Origin: Campylobacteraceae bacterium
Lineage (GTDB): Bacteria > Campylobacterota > Campylobacteria > Campylobacterales > Sulfurovaceae
Length of the DNA: 64,000 nucleotides
NCBI GenBank assembly: GCA_027038275.1
Contig: JALVXC010000015.1
Span: 1 to 64,000, forward strand
Direction of reading: 5' to 3'
The notes below the pieces were generated by a model. It searched no databases. It was not told the origin of the DNA and worked only from the letters and a program-made list of their open reading frames with translations. This document shows positions 32,131-42,788 of this stretch, one piece after another. The position numbers and the translations under genes are program-made. Numbering within the stretch: position 1 is the first letter of the stretch; every line of letters begins with the position of its first letter.

Positions 32131-32138
32131 GAGAAATA

Positions 32139-33212
32139 TTAATTTCTATTTAAACAATTTAAATCAGAAAAGGCTTGTTCAAGTCGTTTAACCATAGATA
32201 GTTCGCCCTCTCTTAGCCATTTTCTAGGGTCATAGAACTTCTTATTTGGTCTGTCCTCACCCTCTGGATTTCCAATTTGCCCTTGTAGATAAGCGTGGTA
32301 TTGGTTAACATAGTTTCGTACTCCGTCCCAAAAAGCCCACTGAGTATCTGTATCAATATTCATCTTAACTACACCATAACTAATTGCCTCTCTAATCTCT
32401 GAAAGTGCAGAGCCTGAACCACCATGAAATACAAAGTTTACAGGTTTTTCAACTGTATTAAACTTCTCTTCAATATACTTTTGAGAGTTATCTAAAATGC
32501 TTGGAGTAAGTACCACATTTCCTGGTTTATAGACCCCATGAACATTTCCAAATGAAGCAGCTATAGTAAACATTGGAGATACTTTTAAAAGCTCTTCATA
32601 AGCATAAGCTACCTCTTCTGGCTGTGTATAAAGGAGTGAATTGTCTACATCTGTATTGTCTACTCCATCTTCCTCTCCACCTGTTACACCTAATTCTATC
32701 TCTAAAGTAATACCAATCTTACTCATACGCTCTAAATAGCTTTTACAAGTAGCTATATTCTCTTCAATAGGCTCTTCTGAAAGGTCAATCATATGTGAGG
32801 AGAAAAGAGGTTTACCAAAAGCTTCAAAGTGCTTTTCACTCGCCTCAAGCAGTCCATCTATCCAAGGGAGTAGCTTTCGTGCTGCATGGTCTGTATGTAA
32901 AACAACAGGAACACCATAAGCCTCTGCAACAGTATGTACATGATTAGCCCCTGCAATAGTTCCAATAATAGCTCTTTTGTCACTTGGCATACCCTTACCT
33001 GCATAGAACTCTGCTCCACCATTTGAAAACTGAATAATAACAGGAGAGTTTACTTTAGATGCAGCCTCTAAAACAGCATTTATAGATGATGTACCTACAA
33101 CATTTACAGCAGGAATGGCAAACCCCTCCTCTTTTGCAATTGTAAAAAGCTCCAAGACCTGATTTCCACTCAAGACACCACAAGGTAAGCTATCTAATAC
33201 TTTTTTACTCAT
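32139..33212 (-). CDS. fba: Class II fructose-bisphosphate aldolase
   Basis: VVLHTDHAARKLLPWIDGL, ELGVTGGEEDG, FHGGSGSALSEI. Confidence 0.96.
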   Translation of the reverse strand: MSKKVLDSLPCGVLSGNQVLELFTIAKEEGFAIPAVNVVGTSSINAVLEAASKVNSPVIIQFSNGGAEFYAGKGMPSDKRAIIGTIAGANHVHTVAEAYGVPVVLHTDHAARKLLPWIDGLLEASEKHFEAFGKPLFSSHMIDLSEEPIEENIATCKSYLERMSKIGITLEIELGVTGGEEDGVDNTDVDNSLLYTQPEEVAYAYEELLKVSPMFTIAASFGNVHGVYKPGNVVLTPSILDNSQKYIEEKFNTVEKPVNFVFHGGSGSALSEIREAISYGVVKMNIDTDTQWAFWDGVRNYVNQYHAYLQGQIGNPEGEDRPNKKFYDPRKWLREGELSMVKRLEQAFSDLNCLNRN

Positions 33213-33239
33213 TTCAATTTAACCTTCAATATTTTTTTA

Positions 33240-34055
33240 TTATTTTACACTAATATGTGCTGTTTTTTTCAATTTTTTACTTAAACTTTCCAATTTTATC
33301 TTAAACCTCTCCATACGAAGTTTTTTTATAATTTGAGGTTTTACCTTTTCATAAGGAATCACACTCTTCTCTTTTTTATCTTCTAAGTAAATCACATGAT
33401 AACCAAACTGTGTTTTAACTGGTTGAGTAGTAAACTCACCTTTTTTTAAACTAAAAGCAGCTTCTGAAAACTCTGGAACCATCTGTTCATAGACAAACCA
33501 ATCCAACTCACCACCATTTTTAGAACTAGGTCCTGTAGATTCACTCTTTGCAAGTTCTATAAATTTTTTACGAATATTCTTACTTTGCTGTAATTTAGTA
33601 ATAATTGAAATAGCATCCTCTTCTCTTGTTACTAAAATATGTCGTACCTTAACAGACGCAGGTTTAGTAAACTTTTCCATACTTGCTCGATAATATCGCC
33701 TAGCAGATGCTTCATTTATCTCAATCTCTTCTACTTTCTCTTTCATCCAAAAATCAAGCAAGAGATTCTCTTTTAATTTTGTAAGTGCCTCTTTATAGAG
33801 TGGACTCTTTTCAATATTCATTTTTTTAGCATCTTCTATGTAGAGTCTTCGCTCAATCATCTGATTAACCACTGCTTTTTTTTGAAACTCGGTTAAAGTA
33901 TCATAAGTCATTCCAGGTATACTTTTTATAACAAATTCATTGACCTCTTCTTTAGTAATATTATAATCATTAACTGTAGCAAGAACCTCTGAAGCAGAGA
34001 GAGTAAGTAGTCCAAACGAAGAGATAAATAAAAAAAGTTTAAAAATTATTCTCAT
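33240..34055 (-). CDS. PpiC-type periplasmic peptidyl-prolyl isomerase (SurA/PEB4-like)
   Basis: VRHILVTREEDA, GGELDWFVYEQMVPEFSEAAFSLKKGEFT; signal peptide. Confidence 0.88.
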   Translation of the reverse strand: MRIIFKLFLFISSFGLLTLSASEVLATVNDYNITKEEVNEFVIKSIPGMTYDTLTEFQKKAVVNQMIERRLYIEDAKKMNIEKSPLYKEALTKLKENLLLDFWMKEKVEEIEINEASARRYYRASMEKFTKPASVKVRHILVTREEDAISIITKLQQSKNIRKKFIELAKSESTGPSSKNGGELDWFVYEQMVPEFSEAAFSLKKGEFTTQPVKTQFGYHVIYLEDKKEKSVIPYEKVKPQIIKKLRMERFKIKLESLSKKLKKTAHISVK

Positions 34056-34183
34056 TTTGTACCTTATAAAAATATTAATAAAAGACTATAACATATAATA
34101 GTAAATGATTTGTAAATCAACCAAATTTAAGTCCAAAAATATACTATTAGAGTACCAAAATAAAATTTAAAGAGAACTATAAT

Positions 34184-34840
34184 ATGGCAACCAAAAAGAT
34201 TAAACTTGCAACAAAAAAGGAGATTGAGGAGATAAAAGCTCTTTTTTTAGAACACTACCCTGACTCTTTAACAGAATTAAACTATAACAATATCTATGAA
34301 CTCTTAGTTGCTGTTATGCTTTCAGCACAGTGTACAGACAAAAGAGTCAACATAATTACTCCTTCACTCTTTGAAGCATACCCAACTCCAATAGAACTTG
34401 CAAATGCTAATTTAGATGATGTAAAATTATACATTAAGAGTTGCTCTTTTTTTAATAATAAAGCTAAAAATCTTATAAAGATGGCTCAGTCGGTTATAGA
34501 AAACTATAATGGAGAGATTCCACAAGATACCAAAGAGTTAGTAAAACTAGCAGGAGTAGGACAGAAGACAGCAAATGTTGTGATGATAGAGTATAGAGGA
34601 GCTAACTTAATGGCTGTTGATACCCATGTATTTAGGGTTGCACACCGTTTAGGACTTAGCGATGATAAAACTGCTATAAAGACAGAAGAGACTCTAACCA
34701 AAAAGTTCAAAACAGACCTACACCGACTTCATCAAGCTATGGTACTATTTGGAAGATACAAATGTAAAGCTGTTAAACCTGAATGTGATGGGTGTTTTAT
34801 GGAGAAGTATTGCCGTACATCTGAGACTTTCAAAGTTTAA
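34184..34840 (+). CDS. nth: Endonuclease III
   Basis: VAVMLSAQCTDKRVN, LAGVGQKTANVV, VDTHVFRVAHRLGL, C-terminal 4Fe-4S cysteines CKAVKPECDGCFMEKYC. Confidence 0.96.
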   Translation: MATKKIKLATKKEIEEIKALFLEHYPDSLTELNYNNIYELLVAVMLSAQCTDKRVNIITPSLFEAYPTPIELANANLDDVKLYIKSCSFFNNKAKNLIKMAQSVIENYNGEIPQDTKELVKLAGVGQKTANVVMIEYRGANLMAVDTHVFRVAHRLGLSDDKTAIKTEETLTKKFKTDLHRLHQAMVLFGRYKCKAVKPECDGCFMEKYCRTSETFKV

Positions 34841-34849
34841 AATTTTATG

Positions 34850-34870
34850 ACTAAAATGGTCTATTTTAGT
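34850..34870. terminator. Hairpin downstream of nth
   Basis: ACTAAAAT-GGTCT-ATTTTAGT. Confidence 0.4.
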
Positions 34871-34971
34871 TAAACTTATAAAGTTATTAATAATATTCAC
34901 TTGTATTTCTCTTCTTTTTTAAGATATTATAAGAGTAACTTTAGAATTTTTTAAGTTAAAAGGATTTTTTT

Positions 34972-35712
34972 ATGATACAAAGGAAACATTTAATCTCTAC
35001 TATTATATTTTGCTCAACGCTAAGTCTATATGCAATAGATATAAATAATACAACAGAGATTATAGAAGAGGCTACAAAAGCAACAGAGTCTTTACAAGAA
35101 GATTTTTCTAAAATAGTAGAGAAAGAAGAGCATACTCAACAAAAAATCATCTCTATTGCAAAAGACAATAATATAACTATTCAGGAGGTAACTATTATTG
35201 AAAATAGTGATGAAAATATATCTATAAAAGAGGACAACCAGACGATACAAGAACCAATCGTTGTTGAAAATAGTGATGAGAACATAACTATAAAAAAAGA
35301 GAATAATGAAACTATACAAGAGTCGAATATTACTAAAAATAAGATTGTAGAAGCTACAAAGATTATAGTAGATACAAATAAGACTTCTATACCAGAGGCT
35401 AATTTAACAGAGGAAGAGAATCAAACAGTGGAACAAGAGAGTGCCATAGAAGATGAAGAGGGCTCTTACAAAGAGGGTATGATTATCTTTAAAACTAAAC
35501 TTAAAAAAGTTTGTAAAATGACAGGTGATGATTTTGCTAAAAACTACACTCAAGAGGATTGGGACGATATCTATGATAATAATGAGTTTGAAAAGGTAGT
35601 ATATGAGTTATGTCCTGCAATAAAAGGGAAATATGATAAAAAATGGACTAAAGACCTCTACCAATTTTCACTCAAATATGCCAGTGATAGTGATGAGATT
35701 CCTGAATGTTAA
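34972..35712 (+). CDS. Secreted acidic protein with internal repeats, unknown function
   Basis: Signal peptide; repeats IIENSDENISIKEDNQTIQEP / VVENSDENITIKKENNETIQES. Confidence 0.65.
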   Translation: MIQRKHLISTIIFCSTLSLYAIDINNTTEIIEEATKATESLQEDFSKIVEKEEHTQQKIISIAKDNNITIQEVTIIENSDENISIKEDNQTIQEPIVVENSDENITIKKENNETIQESNITKNKIVEATKIIVDTNKTSIPEANLTEEENQTVEQESAIEDEEGSYKEGMIIFKTKLKKVCKMTGDDFAKNYTQEDWDDIYDNNEFEKVVYELCPAIKGKYDKKWTKDLYQFSLKYASDSDEIPEC

Positions 35713-35798
35713 AAAATAATATTACAATTTGACATTTTTTTACTCTTTTTAACTTTTTTATTCTAAAATTACTCCAATAGATAATTGGAGAAGATATA

Positions 35799-37148
35799 AT
35801 GGCAAAGAAAAAAATACTCTTTGAGTGTCAAGCATGTGGAATGCAGAGTCCAAGATGGCTAGGTAAATGTACAGGGTGTAACCAGTGGGATACCATGGTT
35901 GAACTTACAGCAGAACAGATAAAGTTTGTAGAAGAGACAAAAAAAAGTAGCTCTCGCTCTAGCTTAACTAAAGCTACCTCTATAACCAAAGTAAAACAGG
36001 AGAATATTACTCGATTTAATTCAGGTAGTAAAGAGCTAGATTTAGTATTGGGTGGAGGAGTTGTTCCAGGCTCTCTTACCCTTATTGGTGGTAGTCCAGG
36101 TATTGGTAAATCTACCCTCCTCTTAAAAATTGCAGGAAATCTTGCTAAAGTAAAGACCAAAGTTCTATATGTTTCAGGGGAAGAGTCAGCAGGACAGATT
36201 AAACTTAGAGCTGACCGATTACAAGCCAATGAAGAGGAGCTATTTCTACTACCAGAGATTAATCTACAGACTATTTTAGAAGAGATTAACTCTAAAGATT
36301 ATGGGTTCATTATCATCGACTCTATTCAGACCCTCTACTCCGATGAAACTCCATCAGCACCAGGTTCTGTAACCCAAGTACGTACCATAACCTTTGAGCT
36401 TATGCGTATTGCTAAAAGTTTAGAGATTCCTATTTTTATTATTGGCCATATTACTAAAGATGGCTCTATTGCAGGGCCTAGAGTCTTAGAACATATGGTA
36501 GACACTGTGCTCTACTTTGAGGGTGACCCAAACTCTGAACTACGACTCCTTAGAGGATTTAAAAACCGTTTTGGTTCTACTAATGAGGTAGGAATCTTTG
36601 AAATGACAAAAAATGGGCTACTAGATGCTCAGAGTATGGCAGGAAAATTCTTTAACAAAGAGAGACTCTCTTCAGGTTCAGCACTTACAGTCATGATGGA
36701 GGGGAGTCGCCCTATTATCATTGAGATTCAAGCTCTAGTAGCAGAGGCTTATGGTCACCCCAAACGAAGCTCTACAGGTTTTGATAACAACAGATTAAAT
36801 ATGCTTTTAGCCCTTTTAGAGAAGAAGCTTGATTTACCTTTAGGAACTTACGATGTCTTTGTTAATGTCTCAGGAGGTATTAAGATAAATGAACCAGCTA
36901 CGGATTTAGCCGTTATTGCTGCTATATTGAGCTCATATAGAGACCGTGAACTAAGTTCAGAGACTATATTTTTAGGAGAGGTAAGCCTAACAGGAGAAAT
37001 CCGTGAAATTCCAGCTCTAGGACAACGTCTTAAAGAGCTAGAGACACAAGGATTTAAAAAAGCAATTATTCCAATTAAACCCTTAGAGGAGACAAAAATT
37101 AAATGTTTTATTGCCAATGAGGTCTCTAAGGTAGTTGAGTGGATGTAA
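35799..37148 (+). CDS. radA: DNA repair protein RadA
   Basis: N-terminal zinc finger CQACGMQSPRWLGKCTGC, Walker A GGSPGIGKST, KNRFGSTNEVGIFEM. Confidence 0.97.
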   Translation: MAKKKILFECQACGMQSPRWLGKCTGCNQWDTMVELTAEQIKFVEETKKSSSRSSLTKATSITKVKQENITRFNSGSKELDLVLGGGVVPGSLTLIGGSPGIGKSTLLLKIAGNLAKVKTKVLYVSGEESAGQIKLRADRLQANEEELFLLPEINLQTILEEINSKDYGFIIIDSIQTLYSDETPSAPGSVTQVRTITFELMRIAKSLEIPIFIIGHITKDGSIAGPRVLEHMVDTVLYFEGDPNSELRLLRGFKNRFGSTNEVGIFEMTKNGLLDAQSMAGKFFNKERLSSGSALTVMMEGSRPIIIEIQALVAEAYGHPKRSSTGFDNNRLNMLLALLEKKLDLPLGTYDVFVNVSGGIKINEPATDLAVIAAILSSYRDRELSSETIFLGEVSLTGEIREIPALGQRLKELETQGFKKAIIPIKPLEETKIKCFIANEVSKVVEWM

Positions 37149-37151
37149 CTC

Positions 37152-39017
37152 TTACAATAATCTACGTTTTAAGAAGAAAACAAATTTAATTAGTTTAATC
37201 TGTCTACTAATTCGAGTTGGCTCTTTTAATAGTCTATATAACCACTCCAAATTTAGATTTAAAAATATCTTTGGAGCTCTCTTTTTATACCCTGCATATA
37301 TATCAAAACTTCCACCCAACCCCATATAGAGTGCTGGGTGTACTTTAATTAACTCATCCATTAAAAACTCCTGCATTGGGCTTCCTTGTGCTACATAGAC
37401 AATATCTGGTTTTAAACGCTTTAAAGATGCTTTTAAAACCTCTTTTTCATCTCTGTTCATAAATCCATCTCTATAGCCTAATATCTTTATATTAGGATAC
37501 TCTTGTTTTAATTTTTTTACTGTATTTTCAATCACTAAACTACTTGAACCTATAAGATAAAAAGTTTTTGTATTGTGATATTTTTTAATAATATCTAGCC
37601 AAAATTCGCTACCTGGAATCTTAATAGATTCAACTCCTCTCTCTTTTAATGCAATCACAGCACCTATTCCATCAGGATAACCTATATTATTGTTAATTAT
37701 ATCTCTTAATTTTTTATCCTCTTTAATAATTTTTTCAGCATTAATAGCAATTAAAATCTTTTTTATATCGACTATCTCATCTAAAAAGTGTGATTTACTC
37801 TTAAATGAGTGAATCTTTACCTTATTAATAAAATCAGTAATGACATCACTATCTTTAATATTAAAATAGAAAGTAAAAGCATAAAATACCCAAGCTTCAG
37901 CCCACCTCATATAGGGAATCTTAGAGGAGATTGATTTTTTAAGCTGATAGTAAAAATAACCTCTTTTATCTTGCATATTTACAATTGTCCACTTTATTAC
38001 TCTATCAACCAACTCTCTATACTCCTCTAGTCTATCTAGCCGAGAGAGAGTAACAATAAGCTGTGTAGTAGAGCGTATATCGATAGGATAGGTTTGAGTA
38101 TCATAATATTTTGGTGTTCCATCTTCTAAAAAAAAAGTTTCTATATAGTACTTTAACCCTTTATTAATAACAGAATCAAAACGGTTGTCTCCAGAGTACC
38201 TTTGATACTCATAGATTGACTCTAAATTATAACCCATATGAACACTGTCTATCCAAGATTGAATCTTTAAATCACCATAAATCCATGCACCATCTTCTCT
38301 TTGCTCCTCCACACAAGCCTCAATAGATGCTCTAGCTACTGCTAAAAGTATCTCATTTTTAGTATAACTATAGACTCGTGCTAAAAGTTTACTTCCCATT
38401 AAAGAGGCATGATAGATGCAACTCTTATCATAAGGAGAGCAAGAGAAGATAAAACCCTTCCCTTTTTGAGTATGGTTTAAATCATTTAAGATAAACTCTG
38501 TACTACTAATAGCCGTATCTAAATATTTTTGATTACCTGTTATATCATAAGCATCTAAAAGAGCATAAGAGACAAATGCTGTAACTACTATATTAGGTGT
38601 GTTTTTAGGAAGGAAAAAAGCTCTTGATTGCCAATCAAAATTATATCCCCAACAACTACCAGAGTACTCTGTTGATTGTAACTCTATTAATTTATCTGCT
38701 AAAAAAGTTATCTTCTCTAAATACTCTTCATCTTTTTCTAGTTTATATAGATTACAATATCCTGTTAAAAATAAACCTAATCCTTTAGGATTGTACTCTT
38801 TTTTAATAAGAGAAATAGTTCTTAGATTTATTGGATTTCGTTTAAATAGCTGTATCCACAGAAGTCTAAAAAACATTATACTGTCTAGTCGCATAGTCTG
38901 AAATAGTTTACTATTTAACCCATCATAAGGATCCCAACCTTTAAACCCTTCATTTTCACAATAATTTTTTAATTGAGCAAAGCTCTCTTGCATTAAAACT
39001 CTATTTGCTAAATTCAT
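37152..39017 (-). CDS. Fusion protein: N-terminal alpha/alpha-toroid-like domain plus C-terminal WecG/TagA/CpsF glycosyltransferase domain
   Basis: N-term YSGSCWGYNFDW, EDGAWIYG; C-term YPDGIGAV, GGSFDIYAGYKKRAPKIFLNLNLEWLYRLLKEPTRI. Confidence 0.8.
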   Translation of the reverse strand: MNLANRVLMQESFAQLKNYCENEGFKGWDPYDGLNSKLFQTMRLDSIMFFRLLWIQLFKRNPINLRTISLIKKEYNPKGLGLFLTGYCNLYKLEKDEEYLEKITFLADKLIELQSTEYSGSCWGYNFDWQSRAFFLPKNTPNIVVTAFVSYALLDAYDITGNQKYLDTAISSTEFILNDLNHTQKGKGFIFSCSPYDKSCIYHASLMGSKLLARVYSYTKNEILLAVARASIEACVEEQREDGAWIYGDLKIQSWIDSVHMGYNLESIYEYQRYSGDNRFDSVINKGLKYYIETFFLEDGTPKYYDTQTYPIDIRSTTQLIVTLSRLDRLEEYRELVDRVIKWTIVNMQDKRGYFYYQLKKSISSKIPYMRWAEAWVFYAFTFYFNIKDSDVITDFINKVKIHSFKSKSHFLDEIVDIKKILIAINAEKIIKEDKKLRDIINNNIGYPDGIGAVIALKERGVESIKIPGSEFWLDIIKKYHNTKTFYLIGSSSLVIENTVKKLKQEYPNIKILGYRDGFMNRDEKEVLKASLKRLKPDIVYVAQGSPMQEFLMDELIKVHPALYMGLGGSFDIYAGYKKRAPKIFLNLNLEWLYRLLKEPTRISRQIKLIKFVFFLKRRLL

Positions 39018-39031
39018 AATTTTCTCACTTT

Positions 39032-40345
39032 TTATATAGTTAATTTATCTTTTCTATTATTTTTATAGGTTATGACATAATAGATTAAAAAATAGTAGGT
39101 AATTGTAATTCCAGAGCTATATATTAACTCTGATGAGTAGCTAAAAAAATCAATAAAAAATATAATTACAATTCCCAACACAGACAATATCTTAACAACA
39201 TCCTCTTCTCTAGTTACCTCTGAATACTTTTTGTAAACCTGAGTAAAGAGGTAGATTTGAAAAATAACAAAGATTATTACTCCTACCAAACCCAACTGCA
39301 TCATCATCCAAACAACTCCTAATCTTCCACCATATCCTATATTGTACTTTTCCAACAGAGGGTTCTCATATGGTAAAAAAGCAGAGGTTACAATATCTCC
39401 AGGTCCATAACCAACTAAAATATTCATTAATCCTCCATCTTCCAATCTCTTAAATGCCAAAAAGGGTGCATCTCCTCGCCCATCACCTTGAACTTTAGAA
39501 CCTTTAAGTTTTAAAGTATTGTAATCTTTTGTAAACTTTATTAAATAGTCAATATCAATAGAACCTCCAACTTTATGTTCTGGATTCGCTCTAGGATTAA
39601 GAGAGACAAAAAGTGCAAAAATAATAAGTAGATAGATAACAACCTTAGATATATTTTTAAAAAAATCTATATTAAAAATAAAGGAGTCGGTCTTTTTTTT
39701 TGCATACAAAATAGTTAAAGAGATAAATAGTATAAATATATAGAAAAGTATTCCTAATTTATTACTTATTAATCCTATAGACATAAAGAGTAAAAGAAGA
39801 ATAATATACTTAATCTTATTTTGATTAAGATAAAGGCTAATCATATAAGAGATAGCAAAAAGGGGCATAACAGTTGCTAAACTTCCTTCTGAAACACTAA
39901 TTGTTCCTACAATCTTTTCAAGTGTTCCACCCAAAACAATAAGTTTTATAAATGCAGCTGGTATTTGTATTAGAAATAGTATTTGTAACAATTTAAATAA
40001 ACTCTCTCTCTCCTCCTCTTTAAACTCTATATTCAACAGTGCATATAAGAGAAGAATATAGATATAGAATTTTCTTAAAAAAAGTACTAGATGTAAAGAG
40101 GTTACATCTGTTAATAGAAAAGAGATAATAATAAACATAAAAAATATTATGTTTATTTTTGAACCCAATACAATAATATCTCTTCTCTCTACCATAAAAA
40201 TCAAAGAGATTAAAAATATGCTAATAATTAATAAATCTATCAAAAGCTGTATGTATGTTTCTGCTATCCCTATAAGTTCAAATACTCCCTTAAAAAATGA
40301 GAGAATAAATAATAGGTATGTAATATTGTATGCTATTTTTCTCAT
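39032..40345 (-). CDS. O-antigen ligase/Wzy-like polysaccharide polymerase (multi-TM)
   Basis: About 10 hydrophobic segments with a large loop, glycan locus context. Confidence 0.65.
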   Translation of the reverse strand: MRKIAYNITYLLFILSFFKGVFELIGIAETYIQLLIDLLIISIFLISLIFMVERRDIIVLGSKINIIFFMFIIISFLLTDVTSLHLVLFLRKFYIYILLLYALLNIEFKEEERESLFKLLQILFLIQIPAAFIKLIVLGGTLEKIVGTISVSEGSLATVMPLFAISYMISLYLNQNKIKYIILLLLFMSIGLISNKLGILFYIFILFISLTILYAKKKTDSFIFNIDFFKNISKVVIYLLIIFALFVSLNPRANPEHKVGGSIDIDYLIKFTKDYNTLKLKGSKVQGDGRGDAPFLAFKRLEDGGLMNILVGYGPGDIVTSAFLPYENPLLEKYNIGYGGRLGVVWMMMQLGLVGVIIFVIFQIYLFTQVYKKYSEVTREEDVVKILSVLGIVIIFFIDFFSYSSELIYSSGITITYYFLIYYVITYKNNRKDKLTI

Positions 40346-40520
40346 CTTAATTTTTTCTTGGATTCTTTAATATTCACTCTACAAGAGAAATGAATAGTCA
40401 AATAATAGCAAGTTTTCAATCCAAATACAACATTTTTTATTGTTTTATGTTAATAAGAGTGGTATACTGTTAAAATATATTTAATTTAGATTACTTTGTA
40501 TAATTAAGGAGTTATAGTAG

Positions 40521-42788
40521 ATGAACAAAATAGAAACTCTACCAAGAAGAGAAGATAAGGATATATACTTATCAGATTTCATAAAAACAATTTCACCCTA
40601 CAAATGGTCAATTTTATTTGTCACTTTAATAGTTTTATTACTAACTAGCATCTACCTCTATTTTACCGTTCCAACCTATGAATCCTCAGCTACAATAAAA
40701 ATAAAAACTGACAAAGGTTTAAATAAAACAACCTCTAAAGATTTAATACATGATGCATTATCTGAATCAGATACTAGTAGTATAGAGCAAGAGATAGCTA
40801 TTTTAAAGAGCTTTTATATCAATAAAAAAGTAATTGAAAAACTAAATATGCAAATATTATACTTTAAAAAAGATGGTTATAAAAAAAATGATTTATTTAA
40901 TTCACCTATTGAGATTCAAAATATTACTATTGAAGATAGCAATATAAATAAAAAAGAGTTTATTTTACATCCAGAGAAAAATGGATTTAAAATTGAACAG
41001 AATAATAAAGTAAGTCAACTTTTTCAATATAATCAAGAGATTAATCTTAAAGATTTTAAATGTACAATCAAAAAAAAATCAGATTTCTTTTTTCCTATAT
41101 ACTTTAAGTTAAATGGTAGTAGTAGAGATATTTATGAGAATATAGTAAAACAGAGACTTAAAGTGTCTCAACTAAACATAGATGTATCTATTATAAAGAT
41201 ATCATATCAGGACACTTCAATTAAAAGAGCTAATACATATATTAATGAGTTGATTAATACCTATTTAGAACAGAGAGTTAAAAGTAAAAATAGAAAAAAC
41301 AAAAAGGTTTTAAACTTTATAAATCAACAACTTGAAACTACAGGAGAGAGATTACACAAGTCAGAAATGGCACTTCAGGAATATAAAGTAAAAAATAAAG
41401 TAATCGAACCTACAAAACAATCAAAACTATTACTTGAGAGATTAAATAACATAGAGATAGAGATAGAAGAGAATAGACTAAAAGAGAGTTTAATCAAAAA
41501 ACTACTAAGACTTTTAAAAAGTAATCAAAATTTAGGAAATATGATACCAATTTTAAAAGATTTAAATGAGCAACCAACTATTGAACTGATTCAAAAAATA
41601 GAGAATATGAAACAGAATATAGATAAATTAAGAATAGATTTTACAGACAGGTATCCTGAAATAGTACTACTCCGAAATCAAATAAAAAAGAGTCAAAATA
41701 AAGTTTATGGTAATATAAAAAATATACGCCTAAATATTGAACAACGTATTAAAAATCTCAACCAACAAAAAATGGAAAATGAGATAAAATTAAAAAAATT
41801 ACCTAAAGAAGAGAAAAATCTTATTCAACTACAGAGAAATTATGATGTAAATGCAAAGATATACTCCTATCTTTTAGAAAAAAAATCTGAAAACGATTTG
41901 AAGAGGGTTGCAACCCTCTCTGATTATGAGGTTATCGACTCAGCCTATTCAAGCAATAAACCTATTAAACCTAAAAAAGCTATGCTTCTTATTGCCTCTG
42001 GAATAATTGGTTTAATGCTAGGTGTTTTTATAGCCTATATTAGAAATAGATTAAGTAAAAAAGTACAAACTATAAGAGATATACAAAAGTTAACAACTCT
42101 ACCTCTATATGGAGAGATACCTATAGATTCAAAAAAAGATACAGTTTGGGAGGTACTTGAACATCCTAACTCTATATTAACTGCCTATTTTCGTAAACTT
42201 AGAACAACACTTCAACTCCTTACAAACAAAACAAAAGGAAATAGTATACTTATAACTTCGAGTATGCCAAAGGAAGGGAAAATAGAGATTATACTCAACT
42301 TAACATATCTTTTTCAATTAGCAGGATATAAATCAATAGTTATAGACCTAGACCTATATCAACCTACCCTACATAACTATTTTAATATAAAATCAAATAA
42401 AGGAGTAAGTACCTATCTAAATGGAAAAGACAATATTGAAGATATAACTTTTAAAACGAAACATCCACACCCAGATATTATCTTAGCAGGAGAAGATATA
42501 TTAAATCCATCAGAGCTTCTCTTATCTCAAAAGTTAAGAGTATTCTTCTCAACATTAGAGAAAAACTATGATTATATCTTTATTAATGCTTCACCACTAA
42601 TGGTATCGGAAGAGACACTATATCTTATGCAATTTACAGATATAAATCTAATTGTTATAAAAGAGAACTTTACTAAAAAATCGTTTGTAACAAACTTGAA
42701 TAAAATACTTAAAGAGTATAGATTTAAAAATATTCGCTTACTCTTTAATACTAAAAATAGAGGAAAAGATAGTGATTTACTATATTGA
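40521..42788 (+). CDS. Wzz/GNVR chain-length determinant fused to a BY-kinase-like domain with degenerate Walker motifs
   Basis: Wzz N-terminus with TM, coiled coil, second TM, then SSMPKEGKIEII and VIDLDLYQPTLHNYF. Confidence 0.85.
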   Translation: MNKIETLPRREDKDIYLSDFIKTISPYKWSILFVTLIVLLLTSIYLYFTVPTYESSATIKIKTDKGLNKTTSKDLIHDALSESDTSSIEQEIAILKSFYINKKVIEKLNMQILYFKKDGYKKNDLFNSPIEIQNITIEDSNINKKEFILHPEKNGFKIEQNNKVSQLFQYNQEINLKDFKCTIKKKSDFFFPIYFKLNGSSRDIYENIVKQRLKVSQLNIDVSIIKISYQDTSIKRANTYINELINTYLEQRVKSKNRKNKKVLNFINQQLETTGERLHKSEMALQEYKVKNKVIEPTKQSKLLLERLNNIEIEIEENRLKESLIKKLLRLLKSNQNLGNMIPILKDLNEQPTIELIQKIENMKQNIDKLRIDFTDRYPEIVLLRNQIKKSQNKVYGNIKNIRLNIEQRIKNLNQQKMENEIKLKKLPKEEKNLIQLQRNYDVNAKIYSYLLEKKSENDLKRVATLSDYEVIDSAYSSNKPIKPKKAMLLIASGIIGLMLGVFIAYIRNRLSKKVQTIRDIQKLTTLPLYGEIPIDSKKDTVWEVLEHPNSILTAYFRKLRTTLQLLTNKTKGNSILITSSMPKEGKIEIILNLTYLFQLAGYKSIVIDLDLYQPTLHNYFNIKSNKGVSTYLNGKDNIEDITFKTKHPHPDIILAGEDILNPSELLLSQKLRVFFSTLEKNYDYIFINASPLMVSEETLYLMQFTDINLIVIKENFTKKSFVTNLNKILKEYRFKNIRLLFNTKNRGKDSDLLY

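Noticed and set aside
35828-36229. 133-aa - strand ORF antisense to radA
   Set aside because: Shadow ORF; radA evidence is strong.
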